From: Aradus depressus | Taxonomy: Eukaryota > Arthropoda > Insecta > Hemiptera > Aradidae | Length of the DNA: 64,000 nt | Direction of reading: 5' to 3' | Assembly (NCBI GenBank): GCA_963662175.1 | Contig: OY759215.1 | Span: forward strand, 54,081,213 to 54,145,212 | Part shown: piece after piece, positions 1-11,683 of the stretch | Layout: each line of letters opens with the position of its first letter | Position numbering within the stretch: position 1 is the first letter of the stretch | Position numbers and translations under genes: made by a program | The notes under the pieces: model-generated | Seen by the model: the letters and a program-made list of their open reading frames with translations, nothing else | Told to the model about the DNA's origin: nothing | Databases searched by the model: none

Positions 1-380
1 AACTCGGAGAAAAAACCATTCCATTGTTGAGGAGATTAGGATGTGATGTTCTCTTTTAAGCAACAAGAAACTGCTGATTTCACAGCAGGTTTTCTGCAGA
101 ACTCCCATTTGCGTAACTAATCGATCTGCTCAGAAAAACTATCATGGGATGGGCAGCCAGGGTTTTTTAGAGTTTTTGCTGTAAGATAGGATAAGAAAGG
201 CACTCAGGAGCCTCTAGTGTTTCTCATCGTCTCCTTTCTCATCTTCTTATTCATGAAGGAAGGAAGGTACATGGGGTTAAAGAGGAAGATAAAACAAAAT
301 ATTGGTAATTTGTAGGAGAAAAAAATAAACATGGCCACTAGAACAACATAAGTATGTAAATTCTTCAACATGAACAAGCC

Positions 381-890
381 TTAATGAAATAGCCTATATA
401 GAGAAGGCGATGAAGTCCAAATCTCAATATCAGACTTACATAGTGGCTTCTGAATCCTCATATTAAACATTGTCAATACATTCATTACACTGGCAGATAT
501 TAAGGTATTTGAGTCGAACCCCCAATCTCTTCCCTTCGACCGATTTCGAGGAAAATTGATAGGTGCCATCTTTATGGGGTTTTGAATTTAAATATAAAAT
601 TATATGTCGATACATTCATTAGGTACATTAGTAGTTATTGGGATTTGCGAGTTGATCACCCCTTCGATCCATAAAGCTGAAAACCAATAGAGGGCTTTGA
701 ATTTACAAATGAAATTTCCTGTCGATAAATGCATTCTTTCGGGTACTTATCATGTTCACAGACACACACACATAGACACATAGTCAGACAGAAATTGTTT
801 TTTACATTTTATAAATCTGGAAAACATGAAATTCCAACATCGAATTCTGACCGATTTCATAACTTCGTATACTTGGGGAAGTAAAAATTA
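381..890 (+). repeat. hairpin-ended repeat family A
   Basis: I define + as running from the CGGTGAATCACCG end to the CTATACTTCGTATAG end. The recurring module reads GAAATTTCGTGTCGATACAT ... ATCGGCAGTTATT ... CGGCCGATTTGGCTGAAAAT. Here there are three modules, then CACACACA and a right end near 880. Confidence 0.7.
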
Positions 891-1062
891 TGTTTGTCTG
901 TGAACACGATTACTCATGATAGAATGAATGTATCGAAACGAAATTTCGTCCGAAAAAGGACGACACCTGTTGATTTCAAATAGAAGGTGGGATTAGCGGG
1001 GAGGCTTAACACAAAAACTCTAATAACTGCTGATGTAATGAATGTATCAACGTGAATCAACG
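891..1062 (-). repeat. family A fragment, inverted
   Basis: GAATGTATCGAAACGAAATTT and AATAACTGCTGATGTAATGA match, head-to-head with 381-890. Confidence 0.6.
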
Positions 1063-1227
1063 AGTACCTGACATCGTACAGACTCGGGTCCATCGCTTAA
1101 CGTCTCAACCAGCTTAAGTTTATTTCACCCCCCAGATAAAATAAACTAAGGGTCTCGACCGGGTTTCAAACCGGCGAGCTTGAGTTCAGTAAGCAAGCAC
1201 GCATACCACTGAGCTACCGGCGCCCCC
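1063..1227 (-). mobile_element. SINE, head half only
   Basis: The tRNA-like head lies at the right end (GAGCTACCGGCGCCC inverted), and the copy breaks off at GAGTACCTGACATCG. It abuts a hairpin-ended repeat fragment. Confidence 0.8.
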
Positions 1228-1511
1228 GATTATTTATATTGGAAACTCTACAAGCACTACATCTAATAATTGTAACTTTTTTTTTTAATTTGAAAAGCTC
1301 ATCATTGTGATAAAAATTATTGAAATTTAATTATATAATATATCCTGGAAAATTCTGAAAAATATGAGCTCGTGGTTAAAGCACACGTTTCACAAAAAGC
1401 TACCCCACCCTGGATCCCAGGAAGGTCTCCGCTCTACTACAACATCCAGGAATTGGAACAAGCCGTTTTCCCTTTAGTATTTTGCGAGCGGGCGTGCCAG
1501 GGGGGAGGGGC

Positions 1512-1532
1512 GGGGGGGGGGGGGGGGGGGGG
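1512..1532. repeat. 21-base G run
   Basis: Uninterrupted G run after GGGGGAGGGGC. It creates glycine- and proline-rich chance ORFs on both strands. Confidence 0.9.
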
Positions 1533-2007
1533 CTTACGAACGTGAGCTCTGTAACTCCACACTTACTTATCAAAACCGTTTCAGAACACCAATCTCTTCT
1601 ACTAAATCCTTCTTTTTCTAATAATAACGGATCATTTCTACCTATCTTCCACATCTGCTACGCACGTACTGTTAACCTTAATCTGATACCCTATAATAAG
1701 GTACACTTGAACTGAATAACTAGAGTTTCGTCTTTTCCATAAGTTTGACTTTTAGGATTCAAGAAATTATGAAGCAAATTGATTTTAACAAGTGGATGAT
1801 CTCATTTCTACATCAACTATTATTGAAAGTAGAGCAAAGTCAATCACAAACAACAAAAAAGGAACAAAAATTATAATAAAAACAATAGAATTGAAGTGAA
1901 CCTTGCCTTAAAAGTTGCGAAAAATGTTTCAAATCCAGTTGGTTACACTGAATAGATATTTGTTTTATTCGTTACTCTCGCGTATACTATATATCTAATA
2001 TATACCG

Positions 2008-2275
2008 AGGGCGCCGGTAGCTCAGAGGTAGCATGCTAGCCGTTTTTATATGAGATATAAAAAAACCTTGAGCACGCCGTCCTTCGGATGGGACATTAAA
2101 CGATGGTCCTGAGCCTGTACGATGTCATACTCGGAGACGCCCCCTAATCATGGTGAATAAACCTAGTTAGGCAAAATTTAGGACTCCACCGGAGTGACGA
2201 AAGAGCGCTCTGGTAGTGGGCGATATGACCTCGTAGTTAAAAGCATGGGCATGAGTCATAATAACTAACTCTAAC
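2008..2275 (+). mobile_element. SINE, internally rearranged
   Basis: The head is intact to the A box. The B-box region is replaced by TTTTTATATGAGATATAAAA and the rest of the body is present. ATATACC-like flanks may be a short target duplication. Confidence 0.75.
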
Positions 2276-2295
2276 ATATACCCAAGTATATTTTA

Positions 2296-2325
2296 GAGGG
2301 CGCCGGTAGCCCAGTGATAATAAAA
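2296..2325 (+). mobile_element. SINE head stub
   Basis: Only GAGGGCGCCGGTAGCCCAGTG remains, cut off by the next repeat. Confidence 0.5.
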
Positions 2326-2862
2326 TCTGTGAGAAGCATAGGGAAAGTTATGTAATCGTTCTAAAATTCGATGTTGATTTTCCACCGAAATTTCATGTTT
2401 TCCTGATTTGAAAAATAAAAAATAAATGTATGTGTGTTCGTGTACACGAATATATCGGCACGAAATGTAAATTGTCTTCCCAAAATCCCATAAGGACAAA
2501 GGCTAACAGAAGACATAAAAACTGTCATAACTCCCGTTGTAATGAATATATCGCCACAAAATGTCATACGTAAATTCGAAACGCCATAAGTGATGATACC
2601 TAAGAATTTTCAGTAGAATCGGCCGAACGGAAGAAGGGGATGACAGGGAGGGCTTAACTCAAAACCCCTAATAAAAACTAAGTAATGTAACAAACTAATG
2701 AATGTAACGACTCAAAATGAGGATTCAGAAGTCGTCTATTGACAAAATGTTGTAAGTCAGCTATTGACAAATACCCAAAAGATCGATTAGTTTTGGAGGG
2801 AGAGAGAAAACTTAGTTGATTCGTGCTGGGGAAGTACACTGCCGGTTATTCACAGACTACGT
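2326..2862 (-). repeat. family A copy, nearly end to end
   Basis: From GGGAAAGTTATGTAATCG to GTGCTGGGGAAGTACACTGC; the left hairpin is degraded. Confidence 0.75.
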
Positions 2863-4128
2863 TTTTATTTTGGAACTTGTGAAATAATCACTTCTGAAAC
2901 ATCTGCCATCTTCATATTAATTTATCTATATGTTGTAAGCCCATATGTATACTTACAAAGTTGTTCTGTTTGCCAGCAGCACTCATTGAGCAGCTAACAT
3001 TTACCAGAAAATGTGAACAGTAAAGGTGGGTTCGATAGTGGATGACGCCACGGTTTGAGTTCGTTAACATTGACTGGCTGACAGGAAATGAAGGAATCGA
3101 AACGGAAAACAACACGGAGCATCTGTCCCTCGAGGCAGGCTTTACTGCCAGCTAAACACGGCCTCTCTCTATCATAGCTAATGTAAATATTTAGCAGGGT
3201 TTGTTGGTTTTATCGGAGTTGGATAAGTTAACAAGAAGACATGTGTGTAGGTCCCTGTAACGTGAGAGCACACTGAGGTGAAGCCAGGATTTGGTAATGT
3301 ACATATAGAGCACGGATTTCCATACAATTGCATTTTATTATATACGATAAATTTTATTTTGCATGAAATTGCACGTTTTTGGCAAAATTGCATATTTTGT
3401 CATAATTAAAAAATATACTTGTAAGTTAGTTTGAAAATGTATACATTTGTTAATCGACAAGTTAACAATAGTTTTGAGAAAAATTCCGGATATGAACAAC
3501 TCAAAAAGAACAATGCATAAATGGGGAATATATTAGATTGGATCTACAACCTGACATTATAAGCAGCTACAAAAAATGTCACAAGCGTCAGCGTCGAGAG
3601 ATCGTTTTCCTAGCTAAAACACGTACTTAGAGATAGGCGGCACAGTTTTTAAGGCAAGAATTTTGAAATGTATTTAGTGCTAAATTTTAACGCATCAAAT
3701 GCTAATGTAAAAAATATATATCAATTGAATTGAAGGCAAATTCTCGGCCTCGAGTAATGTGGTGAACTGTTTTGTATTTTACATATCTCTAGTAGTGTAT
3801 CTAAACCATGGAGGTAAAAAAAAACTTGTGTTTTCAGTAAATATTTTTTATAAATTGTATAAATAAATTCCTTTAGGCTTTTTATTTTGTAGATTTATTT
3901 TTAAACATAACCCAATTTTATGCTGAAAAGAGTTATTTAATTTACAAATTAGATCCAATTTTTTTTTTCGCCTTTTTATTGTAGGTTTTTAATTTTTTTA
4001 CTGCACGAAATCCGGGCTCTAGTAATGTATATCAAGTGAATAATTATTTATATAATATACAATGAGCTTTGTATAATATCCAAGGAAATGATAAAATGGA
4101 GATCACGTTAGCCCTTTGACCTTATGGA
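2863..4128. other. AT-rich sequence without recognised genes
   Basis: Short chance ORFs only; nothing repeated within the window was recognised. Confidence 0.4.
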
Positions 4129-4352
4129 AGTTAGTTATTGTGACTAACGCCCGGCATTTAACTACGAGATGATGTCACCTACTACTAGACCGCTCTTTCG
4201 TCGCTCTGGTGGACATGAGCCCCACTCTACTCAGGGAGTCCTCAATTCGGGCTCGTGACAGTCGCTTAACGTCCCATCCGAAGGACGACGTGCTAATGGC
4301 TTCAAGTTTTTTTCTTTTTCCTATCCCAGATAAAAAACCTAAGGGCCCCTTG
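4129..4352 (-). mobile_element. SINE lacking its tRNA head
   Basis: The tail and body match in reverse, from GTGACTAACGCCCGG to CAGATAAAAAACCTAAGGGCC. The overlapping ORF is a shadow. Confidence 0.75.
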
Positions 4353-4465
4353 GGAAGTGGACCGAAAAAGAAGGATAAGGCGGCAAAAAGGAATTCTTCG
4401 AAACGTATATTTTATTAATTCAAAACGGTAAATAAAATAAAGTTTTAAACACTTGCTCTCGACAA

Positions 4466-4535
4466 AATCGTAAAGGAGAATTTGTTCATGGCGAAAAATA
4501 AATCGTAAAGGAGAATTTGTTCATGGCGAAAAATT
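4466..4535. repeat. 35-bp tandem duplication
   Basis: AATCGTAAAGGAGAATTTGT starts at 4466 and again at 4501. Confidence 0.85.
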
Positions 4536-4684
4536 GTACATCTTAATAAAATAAGAAATAATATTGGACTTAAAGACTTTGTAAATCACCATCCAATTCA
4601 ACTTTATTTATTATTTATATTTATTCCATTTATTTTTAAGTCATCATTTCATTCACTATTTACTTTCTTATATCTATAGAAAAA

Positions 4685-5030
4685 GAGGGCGCCGGTAGCT
4701 CAGTGGTATGCGTGCTTGACTTCTGAGCTCAAGGTCGTGGGTTCGTAACCCGACCGAGGCCCTTAGTTATTTTATCTGGGAGGTAAAATAAACTTAAGCA
4801 CGCCGTCCTTCGGATGGGACGTTAAGCGATGGCCCCGAGCCTGTACGATGTCAGGTACTCGTTAAAGACCCCTAACCTAGATGAATAAAAATTTAGGGTA
4901 GGCAAAATTTAGGACTCCCACAGTAGAGTCGAGCTCATGTCCACCAGAGTAACGAAAGAGCGCTCTGGTAGTAGGCGATATGACCTCGTTGTTAAAGCCC
5001 GGGCATGAGTCATAAAACCTAACCAAACCC
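4685..5030 (+). mobile_element. full-length tRNA-derived SINE with target duplication
   Basis: This is the best reference copy. The head GAGGGCGCCGGTAGCTCAGTGG has an A box at 4696-4708 and a B box around 4738-4750 (GGGTTCGTAACCC). A unique body follows (TCCTTCGGATGGGACGTTAA, GAGCGCTCTGGTAGTAGGCG) and a tail of GAGTCATAAAACCTAACC. A perfect 12-bp duplication ATCTATAGAAAA lies at 4672-4683 and 5031-5042. It would be transcribed by RNA polymerase III and moved by a LINE. Confidence 0.92.
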
Positions 5031-5873
5031 ATCTATAGAAAATGGTAGTATTATAATCGTGCGAAAACCCGAGGTCGAGTTTTTCAACGGAATTTCACGT
5101 TTCAAGGTCCCCTTGTTTTGACCATTTTCGTGATGATATCTGTCTGTGAGTCATATGAGATTGAAACTTTGTGAGCGCTTTATCGCAGAAACTATTGCAG
5201 CCATGAATTTGAAATTTGAAATGAAGATATCGCATATGCTAACATAGATCTGGTTAAATTTTTACCGAAATCATACGAAAATTGAGTCCAGTTTATTTGG
5301 GGTCCAAGAACATTTTATAGGTTCGTGACATACATGATAAAAACGTTCTAAAATGTAGTTTTGAAACTCATTTTTTCACACGTTTGATTTACTAAAAAAA
5401 TAAAGTTGAAACTATAAGGTGTCCTCTTTGGCAGATAAATAAAATATTTGCGAAATATAACACCCAGCATTCATGAGTACAATACTTCATTATAATAAAC
5501 GGTAAAAAGAATTAGATTGCACATGTTATTATAGGAAACAAAATAAAAAATTATATAGGTTAAGGGGAGGAGAGTTTATTGAGAATTTACGGTACAAGTA
5601 GAGTGAACCATCATTTTGTCATTTTTCAGAAGAAAAGAAGGCATGTATAAAAAAGTATAATTTAAAATAGATGTGAAGTGGATTGGAAAAACAAGGTGAA
5701 GCAGATTAACGGAGCTTCGGGATAAGGCCGTTATAGCAAGGACATGGTGAGGCAGGAGGACCGTCATCTCTCGGTGACTTGCTGTCATCCGCTGTCTCGC
5801 TGTCAAACAGGATCTGGCATTTGGGCACCTCCACTTCTCAGGTCTCTCTGAAAGGTGACAGTATATATACATC

Positions 5874-6068
5874 TGTGGTCACAGGGAATAAATAAAAGTC
5901 TAAATTCGTAACTTTTCAGGGCAGCACTTATTTACTGTATCATGATGCAAACATAATTTATAATTTATTTATTCCAAAAACTGGATTTACACGATTAATG
6001 CAAAAGTAAATTAAGTGCTGCCCTGAAAAGTTACGAATTTAGACTTTTATTTATTCCCTGTGACCACA
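5874..6068. repeat. snap-back repeat with perfect 57-bp arms
   Basis: 5874-5930 and 6012-6068 are exact inverses (TGTGGTCACAGGGAATAAAT...), with an 81-bp loop. The stretch after each arm (AATTTAAAATAGATGTG) also occurs at 5660 and 6115. Confidence 0.85.
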
Positions 6069-6184
6069 TTTTGTAATTTTTCAGAAAAAAGAATACATGT
6101 GTAAAAAAATATAATTTAAAATAGATGTGGTCATATCTGGGAATAAATAAAAGGTCAATATAATGTAAAGCTAATAAAATAAAT

Positions 6185-6300
6185 AAAAACAAAAAAACTT
6201 GTTGAACTTTTATATTGTCTAATTCCACAAAAATATATACATGAAGTGTACCGGTTTCGGCTTACGTCATCGTCAGCACAAAGTGCTAAAGTGGCATTTA
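6185..6300. repeat. CATCGTCAGCACAAAG repeat
   Basis: GTTGAACTTTTATATTGTC, CCGGTTTCGGCTTACGTCAT and CGTCAGCACAAAGTGC. The same pieces occur inverted and direct at 53340-53490. Confidence 0.55.
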
Positions 6301-7039
6301 ACTTTGCTAGGTTGTCATATTTATACAATCCTCAGGTTCCCTAGGGCTGTGACACCCTGTCCCCTACGGAAGTCCATGGGGTTTGGGAAGTACAGCCTTA
6401 ACATAACATTTACAAACATTTGAGTCGTCAGTTATATATATTCTGTGGTCACACCGGTTGACAGAGAAAGGCCCAGTGTATTTTTACAAGGACATATTTG
6501 GAAGCACATAAATTTTCATTAGTAATAGAGACCCAGTTTTCAATTAAAGTGAGAACCACAAACCGTGTACTGCTGTCAGAACTTTCTTATTTTTTGTTCA
6601 CTATCGGAGAGTAGCTTCAAAACATCGAGATCTTGGCTTCTAATATTCAAATGCTGGAGAAAAATGTTCAAGGCTGTAATTCCAAAAATGGTGTTGTATT
6701 TTGCATATTTGCCTCAAATGGAGGTACCATTAGACAGGATTTGCAAACACTTAACCTTTGGCAGTAATTGGAGGGTGTTTGTTGTGTGATTATTTGAAAT
6801 TCCGAAAATTCAGCTGCCTGAGCGTAATAATATCGAAAATGAGGTAAGAGGTTTGAAGGGTGATTATTGTCGGGGTCAAATACACAAGGTTTTAAGATAA
6901 TGCGAGCATGCTGGATGGCTATAGTTTGGTTACGAACAGCCAGAGTGGATATTATTATAAATATGGAATATATATTCTCTGAACAACCAGCAAAGTTGAA
7001 CAGCATCTCTCCAGAAATCAAAGAATGATTGATGCTCCC

Positions 7040-7910
7040 GATATGTACTTGCCCAGCACGAATTAATCAATAAGGGTCTCGCTCTCTCACCAAAGTTTGG
7101 TCTAAAACTCAATAAATGACTTACATATTGGCTTCCTAATCCTCATACTAAAGTTTCTGACGATACATTCATTACATCGGCAGTTATAACGTATTTGAAT
7201 CCTCCATGATAAGACTTGAATTAAACTTGACGCACATAGCCTGGAAACTGTTGAACTACTCGCTCAGGTGGATAGTATGATATCTCAAACATTTTTCATT
7301 ATATAATCAGCGCTCTGAAACTAAGATCATTCATTGTTAATGAATAATGTATTTAACTTCCATATTATATTGATATTCAATACCTACATCCCTACTCCAT
7401 ATTTACTGTCTCTGTTATATTTGTAAGTAATTTGTAATTACTTATTTTATTTATTATTTATTTATGTTATTTATTTAGTTTGTTAAAGGTTCCTGTATAT
7501 GTATATGTATGTCATTTTTGTCCAGCTGACCAATATATAATTTTGGATATGTTAATGTCAATATTGTAAAAGTAATGGTCACTGACTCAATTGTATAGGG
7601 GTGATCCCTTTAAACAATAAAAATTATTATTATTATAACGTATTTGAGTCGAACCCCCAATCTCTGGTCTCCCCCTTCGATCGATTCCACAAAAAATTAA
7701 TATGTGCCATCCTTATAGGGCGTTGAATTTACAAATGAAATTTCGTGTCAATCCAATCGTTACAACGCCAGTTATTCGAGTTTTATTGTTAAGCCTTCCC
7801 CCTTCCCTTTGGCCGATTTGGCTGAAAATTGGTCCTTAGAAGGTTCTGGATACACATATGAAATTTCATATCGATACATTAATTCAATAGAGAGTTATCG
7901 TGTCAGTGAA
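7040..7910 (+). repeat. family A copy split by a LINE
   Basis: GATATGTACTTGCCCAGCACG start and three modules; interrupted at 7199-7632. Confidence 0.75.
7199..7632 (+). mobile_element. 5'-truncated LINE 3' end with ATT-repeat tail
   Basis: A 15-bp duplication TTATAACGTATTTGA (7184-7198 and 7633-7647) flanks 434 bp ending CAATAAAAATTATTATTATT. AT-rich non-coding sequence ending in a simple ATT repeat is typical of the 3' UTR of CR1/Jockey/RTE-type elements. It split a hairpin-ended repeat. Confidence 0.8.
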
Positions 7911-7984
7911 GTAATTTTTGAAATAATTATTAATAAATAATAATAATTCCACAAAATTATATACAATTCTTTGTTACTTCCCTA

Positions 7985-8160
7985 GCTATATAGTAAATGT
8001 AAAATTTGATGAGGAGTTTTAAACGGAAAGTCATGTCTTCCAGCCTCCGGATTCCAAAAATTTATGTCTAACTCTGTGTGAACTCGATAATTGTATATGT
8101 ATATCCAGAACCCTCTAAGGACAACACCTTCGATTTTCAGCCAAAGGGAAGACTTTTTTT
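7985..8160 (-). repeat. family A fragment
   Basis: GTATATCCAGAACCCTCTAAGG, written as GTATATCCAG and AACCCTCTAAGG, plus GATTTTCAGCCAAAGGGAAG. Confidence 0.55.
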
Positions 8161-8716
8161 ATATTTATGAAACTAATATGGAGTAAATCTTTTTTGAACA
8201 ACCAGCGAAGATCAACAGCATCTCTCCAGAAATCTATGAATGAACAATGATGTTATCCTAGCCTCGTCAGAATAGCTGTAACTGAATGCAAGCTTGGTTG
8301 TGCAACATTGGACTTAAAGCATCGTTGGCGTGAGGACAAAGTGAGCCATTGTTCTGTTGGTTCCGGCAGGTCAATCCAACACGCACTGAGATTAACAACT
8401 TTTAACTGTGAAAAAGTAATTCGTCGTTATCTGTTCACCGTTCACAATTAGGACCTGCTGCCCATGCTACTGAAACCAACTTTGAAAGAATAACACTTTT
8501 TACAGAAAATATGCAGCTGGTTGCGTTTTAAATGGCAACATTGCCTTAATCGCCTACTAAGTAGGATGACAGATGTAATTTTCACAACTGTTGAAGTTGA
8601 GATAGCTATCTTTCGTTTGAGGCCGAAGAGTCCTTGCTATAAACGGACAGTTCACATTGACTTCGCAGTTCAAATTCCATTTTTCAAACAATTTCCTCAA
8701 TGCTGCACAATACCAA

Positions 8717-9240
8717 ATATAGTACGAAGTATATGGGAAGTGTGAACTGTCAGAAAAAGGATGTTAGGTTTTCTGAACCTCTGATTCCAAAAAATGGGGA
8801 AAAAAATGTCTGTCACTCTGTGGACAGAATAACTTCTTAGATTGAATGTGTCGATCCGACTTTTAATGTGTATCCGAATCCCATAAGGGAATGGGGATTA
8901 GGGGGGTTAATATCAAAACCCAAATAACTGCCGAAGTAAAGAATGTATTGACACGAAATTCCATATCTTCAAAACCCCATAAGGACGACACTTGTCGATA
9001 TTCAACGAAATAGGCCAAGAAAAAAGATGAGAAGGGTGGGCCCTCAAAAACCCCAATAACTGCCGATATAACTAATTTATCAGTGTGAGATTTAATATGA
9101 CGTTTCAGTAGTCTCACAATGAAACATCTACTAATTTTCAACCAAATCGGTAAAATGGTTTCAGAGGGAGGGAGAAAATATTAAATCGCGGGGATGTGCA
9201 TTGACTCATTGACAACTTTTTATAATGCTCGTCTATATTG
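8717..9240 (-). repeat. family A copy
   Basis: AGTACGAAGTATATGGGAAG end, then modules with CATAAGGACGACACTTGTCG. Confidence 0.65.
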
Positions 9241-9783
9241 CACTCTTCAAGGTGAATAAAGTTCACTCTCGCAACAGACCAGCCAACAAGTATCAGTGGA
9301 GATTAAATGGCGAATAGAGGGACGAAGCAGAGAATCTCCGGAATGTCGTACAAGAAAGTAGCACGACATGAATCGACGGAGCAGGATATACCGCAGAAAA
9401 GAGACGCGAAGATCTAGAGAACTTCAAATGGCGGAGAACAACTACTTTACTGGAAAAAAGGAGTAGAAATTCCTTGGCAAAAAAACGAAAATAAAAATAA
9501 TGAAAAAGTATGTGTTGTGGTCATAACAGAACTTCTTATACCAACCAGGTTATACAGAGCAGTCCTCTCTCTCAAATTATTTTCAACTGGCATTATTAAA
9601 TATAAGAAATTGTGTTACATTAGCGGTTTTTCTTTGTTTCATTGTACAGTGTAATTCTGAGATTGACGTTCTTATATCCAGTAATGCCAATTTTGAGTGA
9701 ATTTGAAAAGGAGGAGGATGGGAGTGATTTGTGAAAACGTTGTTGTCATAAGAAAAATGTCATGTTATGAGTCACATCACATA
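9241..9783. other. no gene recognised
   Basis: A purine-rich stretch at 9300-9480 (GAGACGCGAAGATCTAGAG) has no long open frame. Confidence 0.4.
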
Positions 9784-10184
9784 TTAATTTTCAATCCTTT
9801 TAATAAAAAAAACTATCAATAATAAAAACATTATTTTAAACCATTTTCTTTGGAAATTTATCCATTTTCTTTGGAGCGCTATTATAACTTTATTGGTCCT
9901 ATCTATTCCGATAGTAGGAAATTTGATACGGAACAAAGGTCTGAAAAAATGGGTTCGAGATGTAATTTCAAGACTATTTTCGGCATCTCGCAAACTGGGC
10001 GGCCTTCGAAAGATCCTATTTCATATAAAATGTCCCTTTCAGATTTCTCAACAATTTTTATTCGAAAAGATTTTTATTCAAGTGTTGTGTTATAGGCGGT
10101 ATCTTCTAATGGTCAAAACGTATTCAGGACAGCTTGGATTTTTGCATATTACAACACTTTGTTATACTTAAAGTATAAGAAAGT
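9784..10184 (+). repeat. hairpin-ended repeat family B
   Basis: GGGCGGCCTTCGAAAG, TATAAAATGTCCCTTTCAG, and the end hairpin TTATACTTAAAGTATAA followed by GAAAGTAAA. Related blocks lie at 15000, 33490 and 49650. Confidence 0.55.
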
Positions 10185-10545
10185 AAAAAAAAGCCATCGG
10201 CTGATTTTGCGGAAAAATAATACGTAATATGAAAAAATGTGTCAATACATTCATTACAACGGCGGTTATTAGAGTTTATGTGTTCACTCTTCACCCTCAT
10301 CCCCCCTTCCCGTGGCCAATTTGGCTGAAAATCAAGAATAAGTGTCGTCTTTATGGGGTTCTGGAAACACAAATAAAATTTCGTGTCGATACATTCATTT
10401 TATCGGGAGTTATGTTCTCAAACACATACACATACATACGTTTTTTTATCATTGGAATCAGGTAAAACATGAAATTCTCGTGAAAATTCATCATCGAATT
10501 TCTGACTGATTACATAACTTCTTCAATACTTAGTAAAGCCGGAGA
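10185..10545 (+). repeat. family A copy
   Basis: Two modules; right end ATTACATAACTTCTTCAATAC. Confidence 0.65.
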
Positions 10546-11023
10546 AATGAAAAACATCCATATCGTCTGAGATGGCGCCAAGAAAGTTTTGATGAAAATC
10601 TCTCATGAACGTGGAACATAACATATTCTAGTTGACGAATGGACAAAGTAAGATATTTAATATCTGTATACGTACTAAATAATCTAATGTAGTTGTTTCT
10701 TCATGTTTGGACGTGCAGAGACTACTCTTCGATGGAGAGAAGGTTTTGTTTTGGTTCCAACTAGGTACACTTTCTGCAGGAAATAGAGCGGCTAACAGGT
10801 GTCGTGTCTTCAGCTCACCCCTTTTCCTTATTTCCCAGAAGTCTGTCCTTCTAGATCTCTAAAAGGTATTATTTCTTTCTATCTTCACATTTAGAAGGCT
10901 AGAAATTGTGAAATCTAAGAAATGAGCAGTAGACTCCAAAGAAACTTGCAATCAACGTCGGTCAGATAGGATACAAGTAGATAATAAAAACGTCTAATGA
11001 TAACGTTAATGCACAATATTCAT

Positions 11024-11268
11024 ATATCGCCTACTACCAGAGCGCTCTTTCGTCACTCTGGTGAACAAGAGCCCGATTCTTCCCGATCCCTACTATGGGA
11101 ATCCTAAATTTGTATTCACCTGGGATAGGAGTCTTTAACGAGTACCTGACATCGGGACCATCGCTTAAGGTTCCATCCGAAGGACGGCATGCTCAATATT
11201 CTTTCACCTCCCACATAAAAAACCTAAGGGCTCGGCCGGAGTTCGAACCCGCGATCTTAAGCTCATAA
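11024..11268 (-). mobile_element. SINE, slightly truncated
   Basis: Runs from the GCCTACTACCAGAGCGC body to the B box (GAGTTCGAACCC). The A-box end is missing. Confidence 0.8.
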
Positions 11269-11424
11269 AAACTCGAAAACTCACGTTTCCTAACAAGAAA
11301 TTTCATGGTCTCCAATTTTGATCTTAACTTTTATCATATTTTAATAGTACACTTTTTGTGTCAATATTTATAGAAGCTCCGCCCTATTAATCAACGCAAT
11401 GTGAAGAAGGAATTGGTGTATTCA

Positions 11425-11640
11425 CTTCCTCAGCTATATGTAGTATGGGGGAAGTTAAGTAATCGGTGAGAAATTCGATGTTGAGTTTTCAACGTACGTT
11501 CATATTTTTCGACCCCCCTCTAATTCCAAAAATAAAACAAAAAATGTTCAGTCAAATGAGTCGAAGTGAAGTGAGGGAACAGAGGAGAGGACCCAGCTCA
11601 AAAACTTTTATAACTGTCGCTGTAACTACAAATTGAGTAG
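11425..11640 (-). repeat. family A fragment
   Basis: GGGGAAGTTAAGTAATCGGTG, then AAATTCGATGTTGAGTTTTC. Confidence 0.65.
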
Positions 11641-11683
11641 AAATTTAGTATAATGATTCAGCGCAAGAGCGAAAACTAAGTTC

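Noticed and set aside
1400..1715. ORFs on both strands with runs of Gly or Pro
   Set aside because: They are products of the G homopolymer at 1512-1532.
4685..4760. Possible tRNA genes at GCCGGTAGCTCAGTGG sites
   Set aside because: The same head recurs about 17 times with a long shared non-tRNA body, so these are SINE heads; no separate tRNA was seen.
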